Notes under the pieces: generated by a model | What the model saw: the letters and a program-made list of their open reading frames with translations, nothing else | Told to the model about the DNA's origin: nothing | Databases searched by the model: none | Translations under genes and position numbers: made by a program | Source: Caprimulgus europaeus | Taxonomy: Eukaryota > Chordata > Aves > Caprimulgiformes > Caprimulgidae | Direction of reading: 5' to 3' | Assembly: GCA_907165065.1 (NCBI GenBank) | Contig: OU015551.1 | Coordinates: 992,001 to 1,056,000 of the forward strand | Length of the DNA: 64,000 bases | Part shown: positions 48,101 to 57,282 of the stretch, piece by piece | Layout of the letters: each line of letters starts with the position of its first letter | Position numbering within the stretch: position 1 is the stretch's first letter

Positions 48101-51100
48101 AAAGGACTGGGAGGTGGGGGAAGGGTAGTAATTAGCAAAACCCCAAATTGGCATTGGGCTCTGCCAATGAGATATTCCATCTCCTACCCCATCATGGGCA
48201 GGACATGACCCAGGGCTGACCAGGGGATTCTCTCAGGGATCAGTTGGGCTCTCACTCTCCTGGGATTGTGGTTTCAGTTTCAGGATTGTCCCTGCTCTGG
48301 GATCGCTGGCTGGGGACAGGCTGGGCATTGGTCAGCAGGTGGCGAGCAACTGCACTGGGCATCACTCATTTGCATATTCTACTCTTATTATTATTATTAT
48401 TATTTCCATTAGTAAATTGTTTTTATCTCAACCCACAAATTTTCTTATTTTTCCCCTTCCCATTCCCTCCCCTGTTCCCTGGGGGCGGGGAGCGAGCGAG
48501 CGGCTGGGTTTGGCTGCAGCCAAAGGAGTGAAACCAGCACAGGTGGGAACGGCCAGGAGACAGCTGGACCCCTCAGCACGGGGATGTCTGGCACCAGCAC
48601 CAGGGTGATGGCAACGGGACCACCAGCCCTGGGGACCAGCCCTGCCCCCCCGTGCCCGCCCAGGACGGTACCCAGGAGCAGGAAGGCGTGGCGGGTGCTG
48701 TCCAAGTCGGCCGCGTCGCTGGCGCTCTGGGCAGCGGCGCACTGGCCCTGGCGGGTGTAGTGGAAGGACTCTGCCCCACCTGCAGGAGAGATGTTGGGCT
48801 ATGAACCAGCACAACCTGCCCCATGGGGCTCCCAACCCCCCTTATCCCACCCCAGGGTGCCCAGCAGCAGCAGAGCCTCCTCCAGCACCCAGCCAGCAGC
48901 TGGGGAGGGCAGGAAGGGCTGGAACCGCTCAGTGTGGGACAGGCTCCAGCCATGGGGGGACACGGGGACACTCACAGAGACCCAGGCCCTGGAGCTTGGG
49001 CAGGGTGGCCGAGGCACAGAGCTGGTAGAAGATGTGGTAGTTCCTCTCGGCTTTTGCCTGTGGATAAGCAAGAAAATCACCAAGAAGCCAGTACACCTTG
49101 GGCCACCCTGCTGCCCTGCAGCACCAGATCTGGGGACAAGGGACACCTTCCCCTCTCCCAGCTTGACTCAACAGCACTGGGGTTCCTTCCTCAGGGGTTG
49201 CCCAGGAGAAACACCCTCCTGTTCCAAGGACTGGGGCTCCCACTCAGTCCTGTCCCCATGCCACCCCAGAGACCCACCTGGAAGGTGACACGGGACTTCT
49301 CCAGCAGGTAGGTTTTGATGGTGGCTCCTGTGACACGTGCTTGGCTGAAGCCAATCTCAATGTATTTCCCAAAGCGGCTACTGTTGTCATTCCTGGTTGT
49401 CTTTGCGTTCCCAAAGGCCTGGTGGGGAAGGAGGGAAGGAGGCTTTAGCTGGCCCCAGATCTCCAGGTGCTCTGGAGAAGTTCAGTCCCTGCCACTCATT
49501 TTACAGAGGGAGAGAGACATGGCACCACATCAGGGACACAGGCCACGAGGAGAGTCTGCAGGGACACCACAGCTCTCCCCGTGCAGAACCTGGGGACCCG
49601 TGGGGACCCACCTCCATGACAGGGCTGGAGGCCAGCACCTTCTCCTCCATGCTGGAGCTGCCTAGGCAGCCCCCAACGGTGGTGAAGTATCTCATGGCAT
49701 ACTTGGCCGACGCCGTCTTCCCCGCGCCCGACTCCCCGCTGATGATGAGGGACTGGTTCCTCCCAAACCTGCCGGGGAAGGACATGAGCTGGGGACAGCA
49801 GAACCGCTCCCCACAGACACCACAGCCCAGGGGAGGGCTCAGCCCTCCCCCACTGCAACCCCAGGGATGCTCCCAGGTGATGCCCTCACCTCACCACCTG
49901 CTTGTACGCCTCTTCTGCCAGAGCGAAGATGTGGGGATCCATGTCCCCCATTTCGCGGCCGCTGTAGGCGTAGATCACCTCGTCCTCATAGATGGGCAAC
50001 GGCTTGTAGGGGTTGATGGCCACAAGGATGATACCTGGAGGAACAGGGCTGTGCCAAGGGCAGGGGCAAGAGGGGCACCCACCCCAGGGAGCTGCAGGGA
50101 AGGGGCAGGGGATGGGGAGAGGAGGGGGTGATGGGGCTCACCGCAGTAGGTGTAGATGGTGTTGGCTTCCAAGAAGCGCCGGCGGAGCGAGTGCAGCACG
50201 GCCGGCTCGTGCAGGTAGCTCAGGGCCACCAGGTCATTGGCACCTGAGAGGCAGTCAGGGTTGCAGAGAGGTGGCAGCTGGGACTCGATGGGGTAGGCCA
50301 GTGCCTGAGGGGATGGAGATGGAGCAGGACAAGTGGTGAGCAGGGTCAGCTGGCGCTGGACAGGTCTGCGGGGAGCAGCGCAGCAGGAGGGATGCTGTTG
50401 CAGACCATGCTTTGCTGGTGCCCACCAGGAATCACAACCCAGTCAGCCCAGCGAGCTGAGGCCTTTTGGGAAGGCAGGCAGGAGCAGGCAGGAGCAGGCA
50501 GTGAGGAGCAGCTCATGGGGCAGTCAGGGGACACGGGGCACAGTGACCCAGACACAGCTGCAGTGGTCTGGGCTCCTGCTCCTGACCCATCGAGGCAATG
50601 TTTGAACCTCTCTGCGCCCTGCTGAGGAGCCCAGGCTGGTTTGAGGGTGCAGAGATGAACTCTCTCCCATCTGGGGATGTCTGACCATGGGACAAGCAGA
50701 GGAGGGACCTGCTGAGCTGCAAACTCAGCCTTACCGAGCCATCCTCCAGGTGGAGATGGAGAACAGAGTCTCCTTCCTTGTAGTCTCTGGTTATTTCTGC
50801 CACTCTCCAGACTTCGACGCAGTCAGGGATCCACACCCGGGCACCCTGCGGGGACACGAGGAAGGGACCTCTGCAGAGAGCCACAGCGAGTGTCCAGCCA
50901 CCAGCCAAGCACCTCAGCTGTCCCCACAGCATCTCTGTAGCAGGGTGAGCCATGGCACCCAGCACCCTGGTAGGTGCCCCACAGCCCCTTGGCTCCTGCA
51001 GACAGGGCTCCCACCCAGCTGCTCTCCAGATGTGCAGGATGGCACCTTTGCTGGAGCCTGGCTTCTCCCCAGCTTTGCTGCTCACCCCAGGGAGGCTGCT

Positions 51101-53715
51101 CCTGCCCTCAGCACCTGAGCACCCCAGGAATGTGACCACCCCTGCTGCTGCAGAGGTTGCTGGAAGCACAGAAGATGCCAAGCAGGGACATTGCTGAACT
51201 CCCATCGTGTTGGGGATACAGCAACGTGGTTTGGCTGGGCAGAGATCACAGAACCATCCTTGTGAGTGGGAAGGGACCCACAAGGATCCAGTCCAACTCC
51301 TGTCCCTGCACAGGACAATCCCAAGGTTCAGACCATGGGTCTGAGGGCCTTGGCCAAGTGCTTCTTGAATATTGTCAAGAAATACCAGGCTTGAAAGCAG
51401 ACTGGCACACTGCAGATCCCCCACTAACTGCTGGGCAGGTCCAGGCACCATCCCCAGCTCCACAGACCCAGCTCCAGGCCAGAGCACAGTGACAGCGATC
51501 AGAAAAATCACCCTGGGCCCTCCTCACCCCCCAGACTCGCAGCTCCCTGGGGCCAGCAGCAGCAGGCAGCCTTGTGCCAGGGACCCTGGGCACCCATGGG
51601 ACTGGTGCTCCCCACCTCCAGCACCCACTGCCAGCCTCATACAGCGGGTGCTGATGAGGTGGGGGTTCTGCAGGGCGGGGTGCCCTGTCACCACACGGGG
51701 AGCAGGATCCCACACTCTGCATGAGAAGCAGCACGACATCACTATGGCAGAGGTGCAAACTGGCCCCAAACCCCTCCAAACCCTCCTGCAGGGACCCCAT
51801 CAGCTGGCAAGAGGGTGAAATGGATGGGGCCGGGCTCTTGTCGGTGGTGCCCAGTGACAGGACAAGGGGCAATGGGCACAAACTGGGACACCAGAAGTTC
51901 CAGACAAACTGAAGGAGAAACTTCTTCACTGTGAGGGTGCCGGAGCCCTGGGCCAGGCTGCCCAGAGAGGGTGTGGAGTCTCCATCTCTGGAGATGTTCA
52001 AACCCACCTGGACACTTTCCTGTGCAACCTGGTGTAGGGACCCTGCTCTGGCAGGGGGGTTGGACTGGATGATCTCCTGAGCTCCTTTCCAACCCCACCA
52101 CTCTGTGATCCTGTGAATACCCAGCCCCAAGCTGGCACAGGGTGACCCAGGCCAGGGAACTGCAGTTCCTGCTGCCCCAGCTCCTGGCACAGGTGCCCAT
52201 GGCCCTGCTCTCTGCTCAGACACCGTCCCGGCAGCGACTGTGGGGAACAGGGGCTGCTGCCAGGGGGCCGGAACCTCCCCCTGCTCCGAGCAGGGATGAG
52301 GCCACATCACAGCTTCAACAGGAGGAGGAAGGGGGAATCTCAGGGCTGCAGCTTCGCTCTCGGGTCGAGGTGGGAGCACAAATCCATTCCCACAAACTCT
52401 GGGAGCGACTGCAGAGCAGGGACAGGGCTCCAGCACGTCACGCTCCCACCCCAGTGGGCTGGGGCCACAAACTGGGGCCTGAAAAACCACCGGAGTTCTG
52501 CTGATTCGGCAAATCCAGGGATCTTGGCTTCAGCAAAGGTTTCCAGGTCTGCAGTGTGCAGAGTCAATAATGCATCACTGAAGCTGATCAAACAAGGCTG
52601 GAAGTCTGGGGAGGAGGAAAGGAAGGGGCTGAACTTTGGGTTCCCATTCAAGGAGCCATCAGAAGGCTGAACCTCTGGCTTTGCAGCTGAAATAACGAGG
52701 GCAGGAAGGGGGTCAGGTCACAGGGGCTGCTCAGCAGAGGAGCAGCAGAAGGAAACCATTATCTTTTATGGGCAGGAGCTGCTGGGGGAGCAAAAACTGC
52801 ACCATGTCCAGCTTCTCAGCAAGGATCTGGCGGATTTTAGTCTGAAGTCACAGCTGGACTCAAGAGCACCCCTGGCAGAGTGCCTGGCTCATCCCAGCCA
52901 CTCCCCAGCTTTCCTCCAAGCGAGCAGCAAGGCCAGCAGGTAACCTGGGACTCTTGGCAAGGTCGGTCACACAGCCACTTTGGTCCCAGCCTGGCTGATG
53001 ACATGGGACAAGGCAACCCACGGTGCCTTAAGCACAGAAACCCTCCCTGCTTCGCCCAGGCTGGCACCTCAATGGTGCCACCACGATGGATGCTGCACCT
53101 CCAACCTCTGCAGAAACACCCTCCAGCCACGCAGGCTGAGGTTGGACCTCCAGGACCACGTGTGGGGGCTGCCCCACAGCTGTAGCATCATTTCTGACAC
53201 ACAGCAGCAAACATGAGGAGCAGGAACCCATCCTGCTGCCGGCTCCCGGCAGATGCACCCTCCACAGTCAGAGCTGGACCACGCAGAGGGAGGAGGACCT
53301 GGACCATGAGCCTGGAAGCAGCCGGGCCAGTTGAGCAAAGAGCAGGACAGCCAGGTGCCCAGGTGGCACCAAACCCTTCTCACCTGTGAGAAGGGGCCAC
53401 AGCAGCACCCCCACAGGGTGGGCAGCCCATGGCTGATGCACCAACAGATACCCTGCACCCCTCGAGGTGCCACCAAGCCAGACACCCGTGGGGAGGTGAC
53501 CCAGGGGGACACCCGGGCCACAGCACCAGCAGCCACCCGGGGTGCTGAGCCCCAGGGGAGGCACAAGACCCTCCCAGCTCCAGCCCCACGGGCTGGGCTC
53601 CCCCCACCCACCCGGCTGCAGGGAGGAAGCCCTTCCAGCGCCCTCCGCACCCCCTCCCCGGGCTGGGACCCACCCCGGACCCCCTCACCTGCACGTAGAG
53701 GTCCTCCGCAGCCAT
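36777..53715 (-). CDS. Class V unconventional myosin, MYO5B-like, complete (37 exons, 1734 aa)
   Basis: This is an actin-based vesicle and organelle motor of the myosin V family. Conceptual splicing gives 37 coding exons totalling 5205 bases including the stop. Every junction agrees in phase, with no frameshift or premature stop. The ATG is at 53715 in a strong context (GTGCCATGG) and the protein begins MAAEDLYVQ, like MYO5A (MAASELYTK). Domains: motor about 60-750, six IQ motifs about 760-900, coiled coil about 905-1365, globular tail with DIL region about 1376-1734. The length matches MYO5C (1742) and is about 115 residues shorter than MYO5B (1848), mostly in the medial tail. Wording such as [20 protein letters not shown] and [10 protein letters not shown] is closest to MYO5B, but divergence is too great for MYO5B itself. 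I think it is a separate paralogue (see findings). It is compact (17 kb) and GC-rich, with one GC-AG intron. The family call is very sure. The exact symbol is not. Confidence 0.95.
39305..44368 (-). other. Myosin neck and coiled-coil tail: exons 19-30
   Basis: Exons: 44157-44368, 43805-43961, 43475-43714, 42186-42389, 41941-42013, 41653-41798, 41265-41408, 40882-41109, 40702-40799, 39941-40127, 39668-39761, 39305-39457 (residues 731-1376). Six IQ motifs are visible, e.g. [46 protein letters not shown] and [12 protein letters not shown], so six calmodulin-type light chains are expected. Heptad-rich segments follow ([40 protein letters not shown]-like text). The donor of the exon ending at 41265 is uncertain: GAG|GTGGGG gives 48 codons, while an in-frame GAG|GCTAGT at 41295 would give 38. 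Confidence 0.88.
43080..43406 (+). mobile_element. CR1 LINE, 3' fragment in myosin intron
   Basis: This lies in the intron between the exons at 43475-43714 and 42186-42389, antisense to the gene. It carries the ORF2 terminus ([20 protein letters not shown]) and ends near gggattccgtgg. It accounts for about a third of this 1.1-kb intron, the largest in the neck region. Confidence 0.9.
47938..48541 (+). mobile_element. Solo LTR in myosin intron 8, antisense to the gene
   Basis: It starts TGTCCTGGACTC, followed by ggatggagttaattttcttc. It contains gctggctggggacaggctgggcat-like text, a (TTA)n run at 48385-48404, atctcaacccacaa, and ends near gaaaccagcaca. From memory this is a diverged copy of a very common bird ERV LTR family. 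No internal retroviral sequence is present. I could not find a convincing target duplication, and the 3' end is uncertain by a few bases. It sits between the exons at 48672-48779 and 47735-47847 and does not disturb splicing signals. Confidence 0.75.
51248..51385 (-). mobile_element. CR1 LINE, short 3' fragment in myosin intron 1
   Basis: This is a short antisense end piece (atcacagaaccatccttgtg, then gatccagtccaactcctg). It is of a different, older subfamily than the main CR1 group here. Confidence 0.7.
51845..52116 (+). mobile_element. CR1 LINE, 3' fragment in myosin intron 1
   Basis: This is a sense-orientation CR1 3' end: caaggggcaatgggcacaaa, gagggtgccggagccctggg, ggttggactggatgatctcc, then cactctgtgatcctgtga. 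It contributes to the 2.8-kb first intron, the largest of the gene. The remaining parts of that intron (50.85-51.25, 51.4-51.84 and 52.1-53.69 kb) show nothing I can name. Confidence 0.88.
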
Positions 53716-53721
53716 GGCACC

Positions 53722-53783
53722 TACCCCCGCTGCTGCCAGTACCCCCGCTGCTGCCAGTACCCCCGCTGCTGCCAGTACCCCCG
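53722..53783 (-). repeat. 18-bp tandem repeat in the presumed myosin 5' UTR
   Basis: The unit tacccccgctgctgccag (plus strand) occurs three times plus a partial copy, directly before the ATG. On the transcript strand each copy carries a run of five G and a GGCAGCAGC block. If transcription starts near 53775, most of the 5' UTR is this repeat. Confidence 0.9.
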
Positions 53784-53832
53784 CCCTGCTGCCCGCAGCC
53801 GCTTTATGGCCGCTAATTGCCGCTAATTGGAG
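53784..53832 (-). promoter_or_regulatory. Presumed core promoter of the myosin gene
   Basis: On the minus strand a TATA-like CCATAAAG (53802-53809) lies about 90 bases before the ATG. A doubled 10-bp element (CAATTAGCGG twice, 53811-53830) is immediately upstream. CCATAAA is also the core of CDX-type homeodomain sites, and TAATTG cores suit homeodomain factors. No large CpG island is present. Start-site position (about 53775) is inferred from the TATA-like box. Confidence 0.45.
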
Positions 53833-53924
53833 GGGGAGGGGGGTGTTCCAGGTCCCCGCCCCACTTCCCCTCCCGGGGCGGGGGAAGCTCCTGGGGGTGC
53901 TGGGACTGGCTCCCCCCAGCTCGG

Positions 53925-54200
53925 GCACCCCAAGGACCCTTGTGCAGAGCACCCTGAGACCCCCCATAAGGGACACCTCAAGACCCCCACCTGGGACATC
54001 CTGAGAAGCCTCATCTGGGACCACCCACCCAGGACACCCCAAACTCCCACCCTACCTGGGACTCCCCAAGAGCCCATCGAGGACACCCAAAGGCCCTTCC
54101 TGTCTAGGACACCCCAAAACTGTCCTCATCCAGGGCACCCTGGGCCACCCCTGGTCACACGTACCCCAGGTCCCCCATCCAGGGCACTCCGAGCACCCAC
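53925..54200. repeat. Degenerate short tandem repeat upstream of the myosin gene
   Basis: Phrases such as gggacacctcaagacccccacc, gggacatcctgagaagcc and ggacaccccaaa recur at about 25-30 base intervals with many changes. It looks like an old decayed minisatellite next to the much more regular 16-bp array. Confidence 0.6.
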
Positions 54201-54300
54201 GTGTCACCACAGCCCCAGGGCACAGAGCCCAGCTCCCCTCGGCAGAGAAACTCCAGTGACGATGAAAACCTGCGGCCACAGCACCAGTGGTGTGTTGACA

Positions 54301-54846
54301 CCTGTCTGTGGGTGCTGCTGCCCGTGGGTGCTGCTGCCCATGGGTGCTGCTGCCCGTGGGTGCTGCTGTCTGTGGGTGCTGCTCCCTGTGGGTGCTGCTG
54401 CCTGTGGGTGTTGCTGTCTGTGGGTGCTGCTGCCTGTGGGTGCTGCTGCCCGTGGGTGCTGCTGTCTGTGGGTGCTGCTGCCCATGGGTGCTGCTGTCTG
54501 TGGGTGCTGCTGCCCGTGGGTGCTGCTGCCCATGGGTGCTGCTGCCCGTGGGTGCTGCTGTCTGTGGGTGCTGCTGCCTGCGGGTGCTGCTGCCTGCGGG
54601 TGCTGCTGCCCGTGGGTGCTGCTGTCTGTGGGTGCTGCTGCCTGCGGGTGCTGCTGCCTGCGGGTGCTGCTGCCCGTGGGTGCTGCTGTCTGTGGGTGCT
54701 GCTGCCTGCGGGTGCTGCTGTCTGTGGGTGCTGCTGCCCATGGGTGGTGCTGCCCGTGGGTGCTGCTGCCCGTGGGTGCTGCTGTCTGTGGGTGCTGCTG
54801 TCTGTGGGTGTTGCTGCCTGTGGGTGCTGCTGTCTGTGGGTCCCTA
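54301..54846. repeat. 16-bp minisatellite, about 34 copies
   Basis: The unit cgtgggtgctgctgcc repeats at an even 16-base step. Variants are mainly cgtggg/tgtggg/catggg and gctgcc/gctgtc. Since 16 is not a multiple of three, all frames stay open on both strands over a 48-base cycle, giving artificial Cys/Leu/Val- or His/Gln/Ala-rich proteins. It lies about 0.5-1.1 kb upstream of the myosin start site. A degenerate continuation reaches about 54960. Confidence 0.95.
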
Positions 54847-55192
54847 CGCTCTGTAGATGCCACTCTCCATGGGTGCCACTGTCCCTAGATCCCGGTTGCC
54901 CATGGCTTCCAACTGTCCCTGGGTCCCCGCTGCCCATGGGTGCTGCTGTCCCTGGCGGTGCCGGAGCCCCACAGAGCTGGGATGAAGCCTGGCTGCTGCC
55001 ATGCGGAGGTGGCTGCTGGTGGCTGCAGCTGGGGACAGGGTGACAGGGGGATGCCCCAGCAGGGTGAGAGGTGGGGGACAGCGAGCAGCATCGCCTTGTC
55101 AGGAGCCAGAGCACCCATGGGGATAAGGAGAAGGCCAGACCCACAGCAGGGACACCCAGACAGGGACAAATCCACCTGTCAGGGGGAGGCAA

Positions 55193-55740
55193 TCATAGAA
55201 CCCCAGACTGGTTTGGGTGGGAAGGGACCTTAAAGCTCATCCAGTCCCAACCCCTCTGCCAGCAGCAGGGACACCTTCCACTAGACCAGGCTGCTCAAAG
55301 CCTCATCCAACCTGGCCCAGAACACTTCCAGGGAGGAGCAGCCACAGCTTCTCTGGCCAACCTGGGACAGGGTCTCAGCACCCTCGGGGTGAAAAATTTT
55401 CTCCTAACATCCAATCCACATCTCTCAGTTTAAAACCATTTCCCCTTGGCCCATCACTCTCTGCCCAGGTCAAAAGTCGCTCTCCCTCCTGTTTTTAAGC
55501 TCCCTTCAGGTACTGGAAGGCTGCAGTGAGGTCTCCCTGGCTTCTCCAAGCTAAACAAGCCCAGCTCCCTCACCCTTTCTTCATAAGAGAGGGGCTCCAG
55601 CCCTCTCATCATCTCCCCGGCTCTCCTCTGGCCCCGCTCCAACAGCTCCACAGCTTTCTTGTGCTCCAGGCTTGGACACAACACTCCAGATGGGGCCACC
55701 ACATTATGTCCCCCCCAGTTCCTGCTCCTGCCCCGAGCAC
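55193..55740 (-). mobile_element. CR1 LINE, 3' fragment
   Basis: This antisense copy between the myosin promoter and MEX3D starts at the tail (catagaaccccagactggttt). It runs into a decayed ORF2 terminus read on the minus strand ([37 protein letters not shown]). Confidence 0.88.
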
Positions 55741-55770
55741 CCAAGCTGGCACCTGCTTTTCTCAGCTGGC

Positions 55771-56214
55771 TCCACTGAGCCTCAGGAGCTTTCACTGTCC
55801 CACCCCGGCGCGGGCACAGCTCCGGGGATGCCAACACCATCCCAGAGGGTGCCAGCCCCCGTCACCCACCGCACTCCAGCTTATCAACCACAACGTGGCA
55901 AGCGGGGTGGTGAGATCCTCGCCCTTCTTCCTCCCTCCCAACAGAAGGAGTGAGCTCGTTTTGCATCGGGGAACACACAAAGACATTTGTCCCCTGAGAA
56001 TCCCCCAGCGGAGCCCGGGCTCAGCCGCAGGGTCCGCAGGATGCTCCGTGCCCCCCCGCACACGGGAAGCTGGAGGATAAACCCTGCTGAGAACCAAACC
56101 ACCAGCAGATGGAGGCACCGGGGGACGCACAACCCCGAACCGGAGCAGGCTGGGGGGTCCCGCGGACGCTGGGAGGCTGCGGGCAGCGAGACAGCACAGG
56201 GAGCACGTGAATTC
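55771..56214. other. Short intergenic stretch downstream of MEX3D
   Basis: This is GC-rich, non-repetitive DNA between the CR1 copy and the MEX3D poly(A) site. I see no gene or clear regulatory motif in it. Confidence 0.4.
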
Positions 56215-56675
56215 ATATATAGTAAAAAGTCTTTATTAAGAAGGCTTTGAAGTCAAAAAATAAAACTCTTGATACAATTTTCATAACCGTCAAGTCAGCT
56301 CAGCAAATATATAATCAGTACTTTAGCCATGTAAGGTTAAAGGTCCGTTATTTTCTTTTTAAAATAAAATATATTTTAGTTTTTAAAATTTATTCAATAA
56401 AGTACATATTTTCCTATAAATTCCCTACATATACATAAAGAGGTACAAAATAAAAAAATAAAACTAAAAAAAAAAAAAATAAAGCAAAACCAACCACAAA
56501 ATAAAAAGGAGATAGAAATCTGTCTGGTTTTTGTGACATGGCATGGTAACTGTGCCCCCTCCACCCCACCAGCTCCCCCGCCCGGCTGGGCCCCTCCAGC
56601 CACCACCCCCGACCTCTCATCACACATTTTTGGGCAGTTTTCACATTGGCAAAATAGAAGATAGACCTGTGTTAC

Positions 56676-56707
<32 letters not shown>

Positions 56708-57282
56708 TTTTATAGAACTGTCAAGAATCATTCAAAAAAATAACTACATACAAAAAGAACGACAACAACAAAATTATAATAACAATAGAATGACTTTAAA
56801 AAAATAAAAGACAACCCTTGTGTGTCCTAAAATAAAAAGTGCAACCGGACCTTTTCTTTCTGTTTATTTAACTTTGCAAACTGAATACTGTTATTTGGGA
56901 AGGAACTGTTGAAGAACAGCTGGGCTTCCTCCTCCCAGCCACCACGGCCGGGCGAAGAGTTAAAGCTATTCTGTAAACATCGGAGTTTCCTCCTCTCTCC
57001 GTTTCGCAGTTTCACACCCCCCTTCCTCCTCATCTTCATCGGCCCCTTCTCCCCCACCCCTCTCCCGACCCCCTGTGTCTCAGCCACCCTCCCGCCCCCG
57101 CCGTCCTGCCCTCTCTCTGTCTCTCCAGCCAGCAAAAGCAGCAGCCTCTCCTTCCCACCCCCACCCCCTGCGCCCACCGGATCCGTTATTAAATAAAAAG
57201 ATTTGATTTAAAGTTTAAAGTCCTTAAAAAGCTGCGTGGGGGGGGCGGGGGAGGGCCAGCCGCCGCGTCCAGCCGGGCTGGG
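56215..57282 (-). other. MEX3D: MEX3D 3' UTR
   Basis: About 1.07 kb of strongly AT-rich sequence follows the MEX3D stop, in sharp contrast to the GC-rich coding exon. It contains poly-A/T runs, a TA dinucleotide run (near 56692-56707) and several AATAAA-type signals. Part of it (56830-57200) is pyrimidine-rich on the plus strand. The extent is inferred from the last poly(A) signal. Confidence 0.7.
56232..56237 (-). terminator. MEX3D: Distal poly(A) signal of MEX3D
   Basis: AATAAA reads on the minus strand (tttatt on plus) at the far end of the AT-rich 3' UTR. The sequence turns GC-rich immediately beyond, which supports this as the main cleavage region. Earlier AATAAA-like signals inside the UTR could give shorter transcripts. 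Confidence 0.6.

Larger units (their letters stand above)
44583..53715 (-). other. Myosin motor domain: exons 1-18
   Basis: Exons: 53689-53715, 50735-50845, 50142-50304, 49890-50034, 49612-49768, 49278-49418, 48976-49057, 48672-48779, 47735-47847, 47382-47647, 47087-47168, 46647-46787, 46443-46565, 45940-46023, 45245-45394, 45016-45113, 44771-44857, 44583-44694 (residues 1-730). Visible motifs: P-loop GESGAGKT (160-167), switch [10 protein letters not shown] (211-219), switch II DIYGFE (435-440), and CIKPND and [12 protein letters not shown] near the converter. The TEDS position is Glu383 (in GETYVKP), so no heavy-chain phosphorylation should be needed for activity. Loop 2 (exon 15) is Ser/Arg/Lys-rich ([17 protein letters not shown]), consistent with a positively charged actin-binding loop. 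Confidence 0.93.

Noticed and set aside
36777-53715. Myosin as a pseudogene or as true MYO5B
   Set aside because: All 37 exon phases match and all motor motifs are intact, so it is not a pseudogene. It differs too much from the strongly conserved MYO5B, is about 115 residues shorter, and is linked to MEX3D rather than MEX3C.
53827-55192. Several 180-350 codon Cys/Leu- or His/Gln/Ala-rich frames on both strands
   Set aside because: They come from the 16-bp minisatellite, which keeps every frame open.
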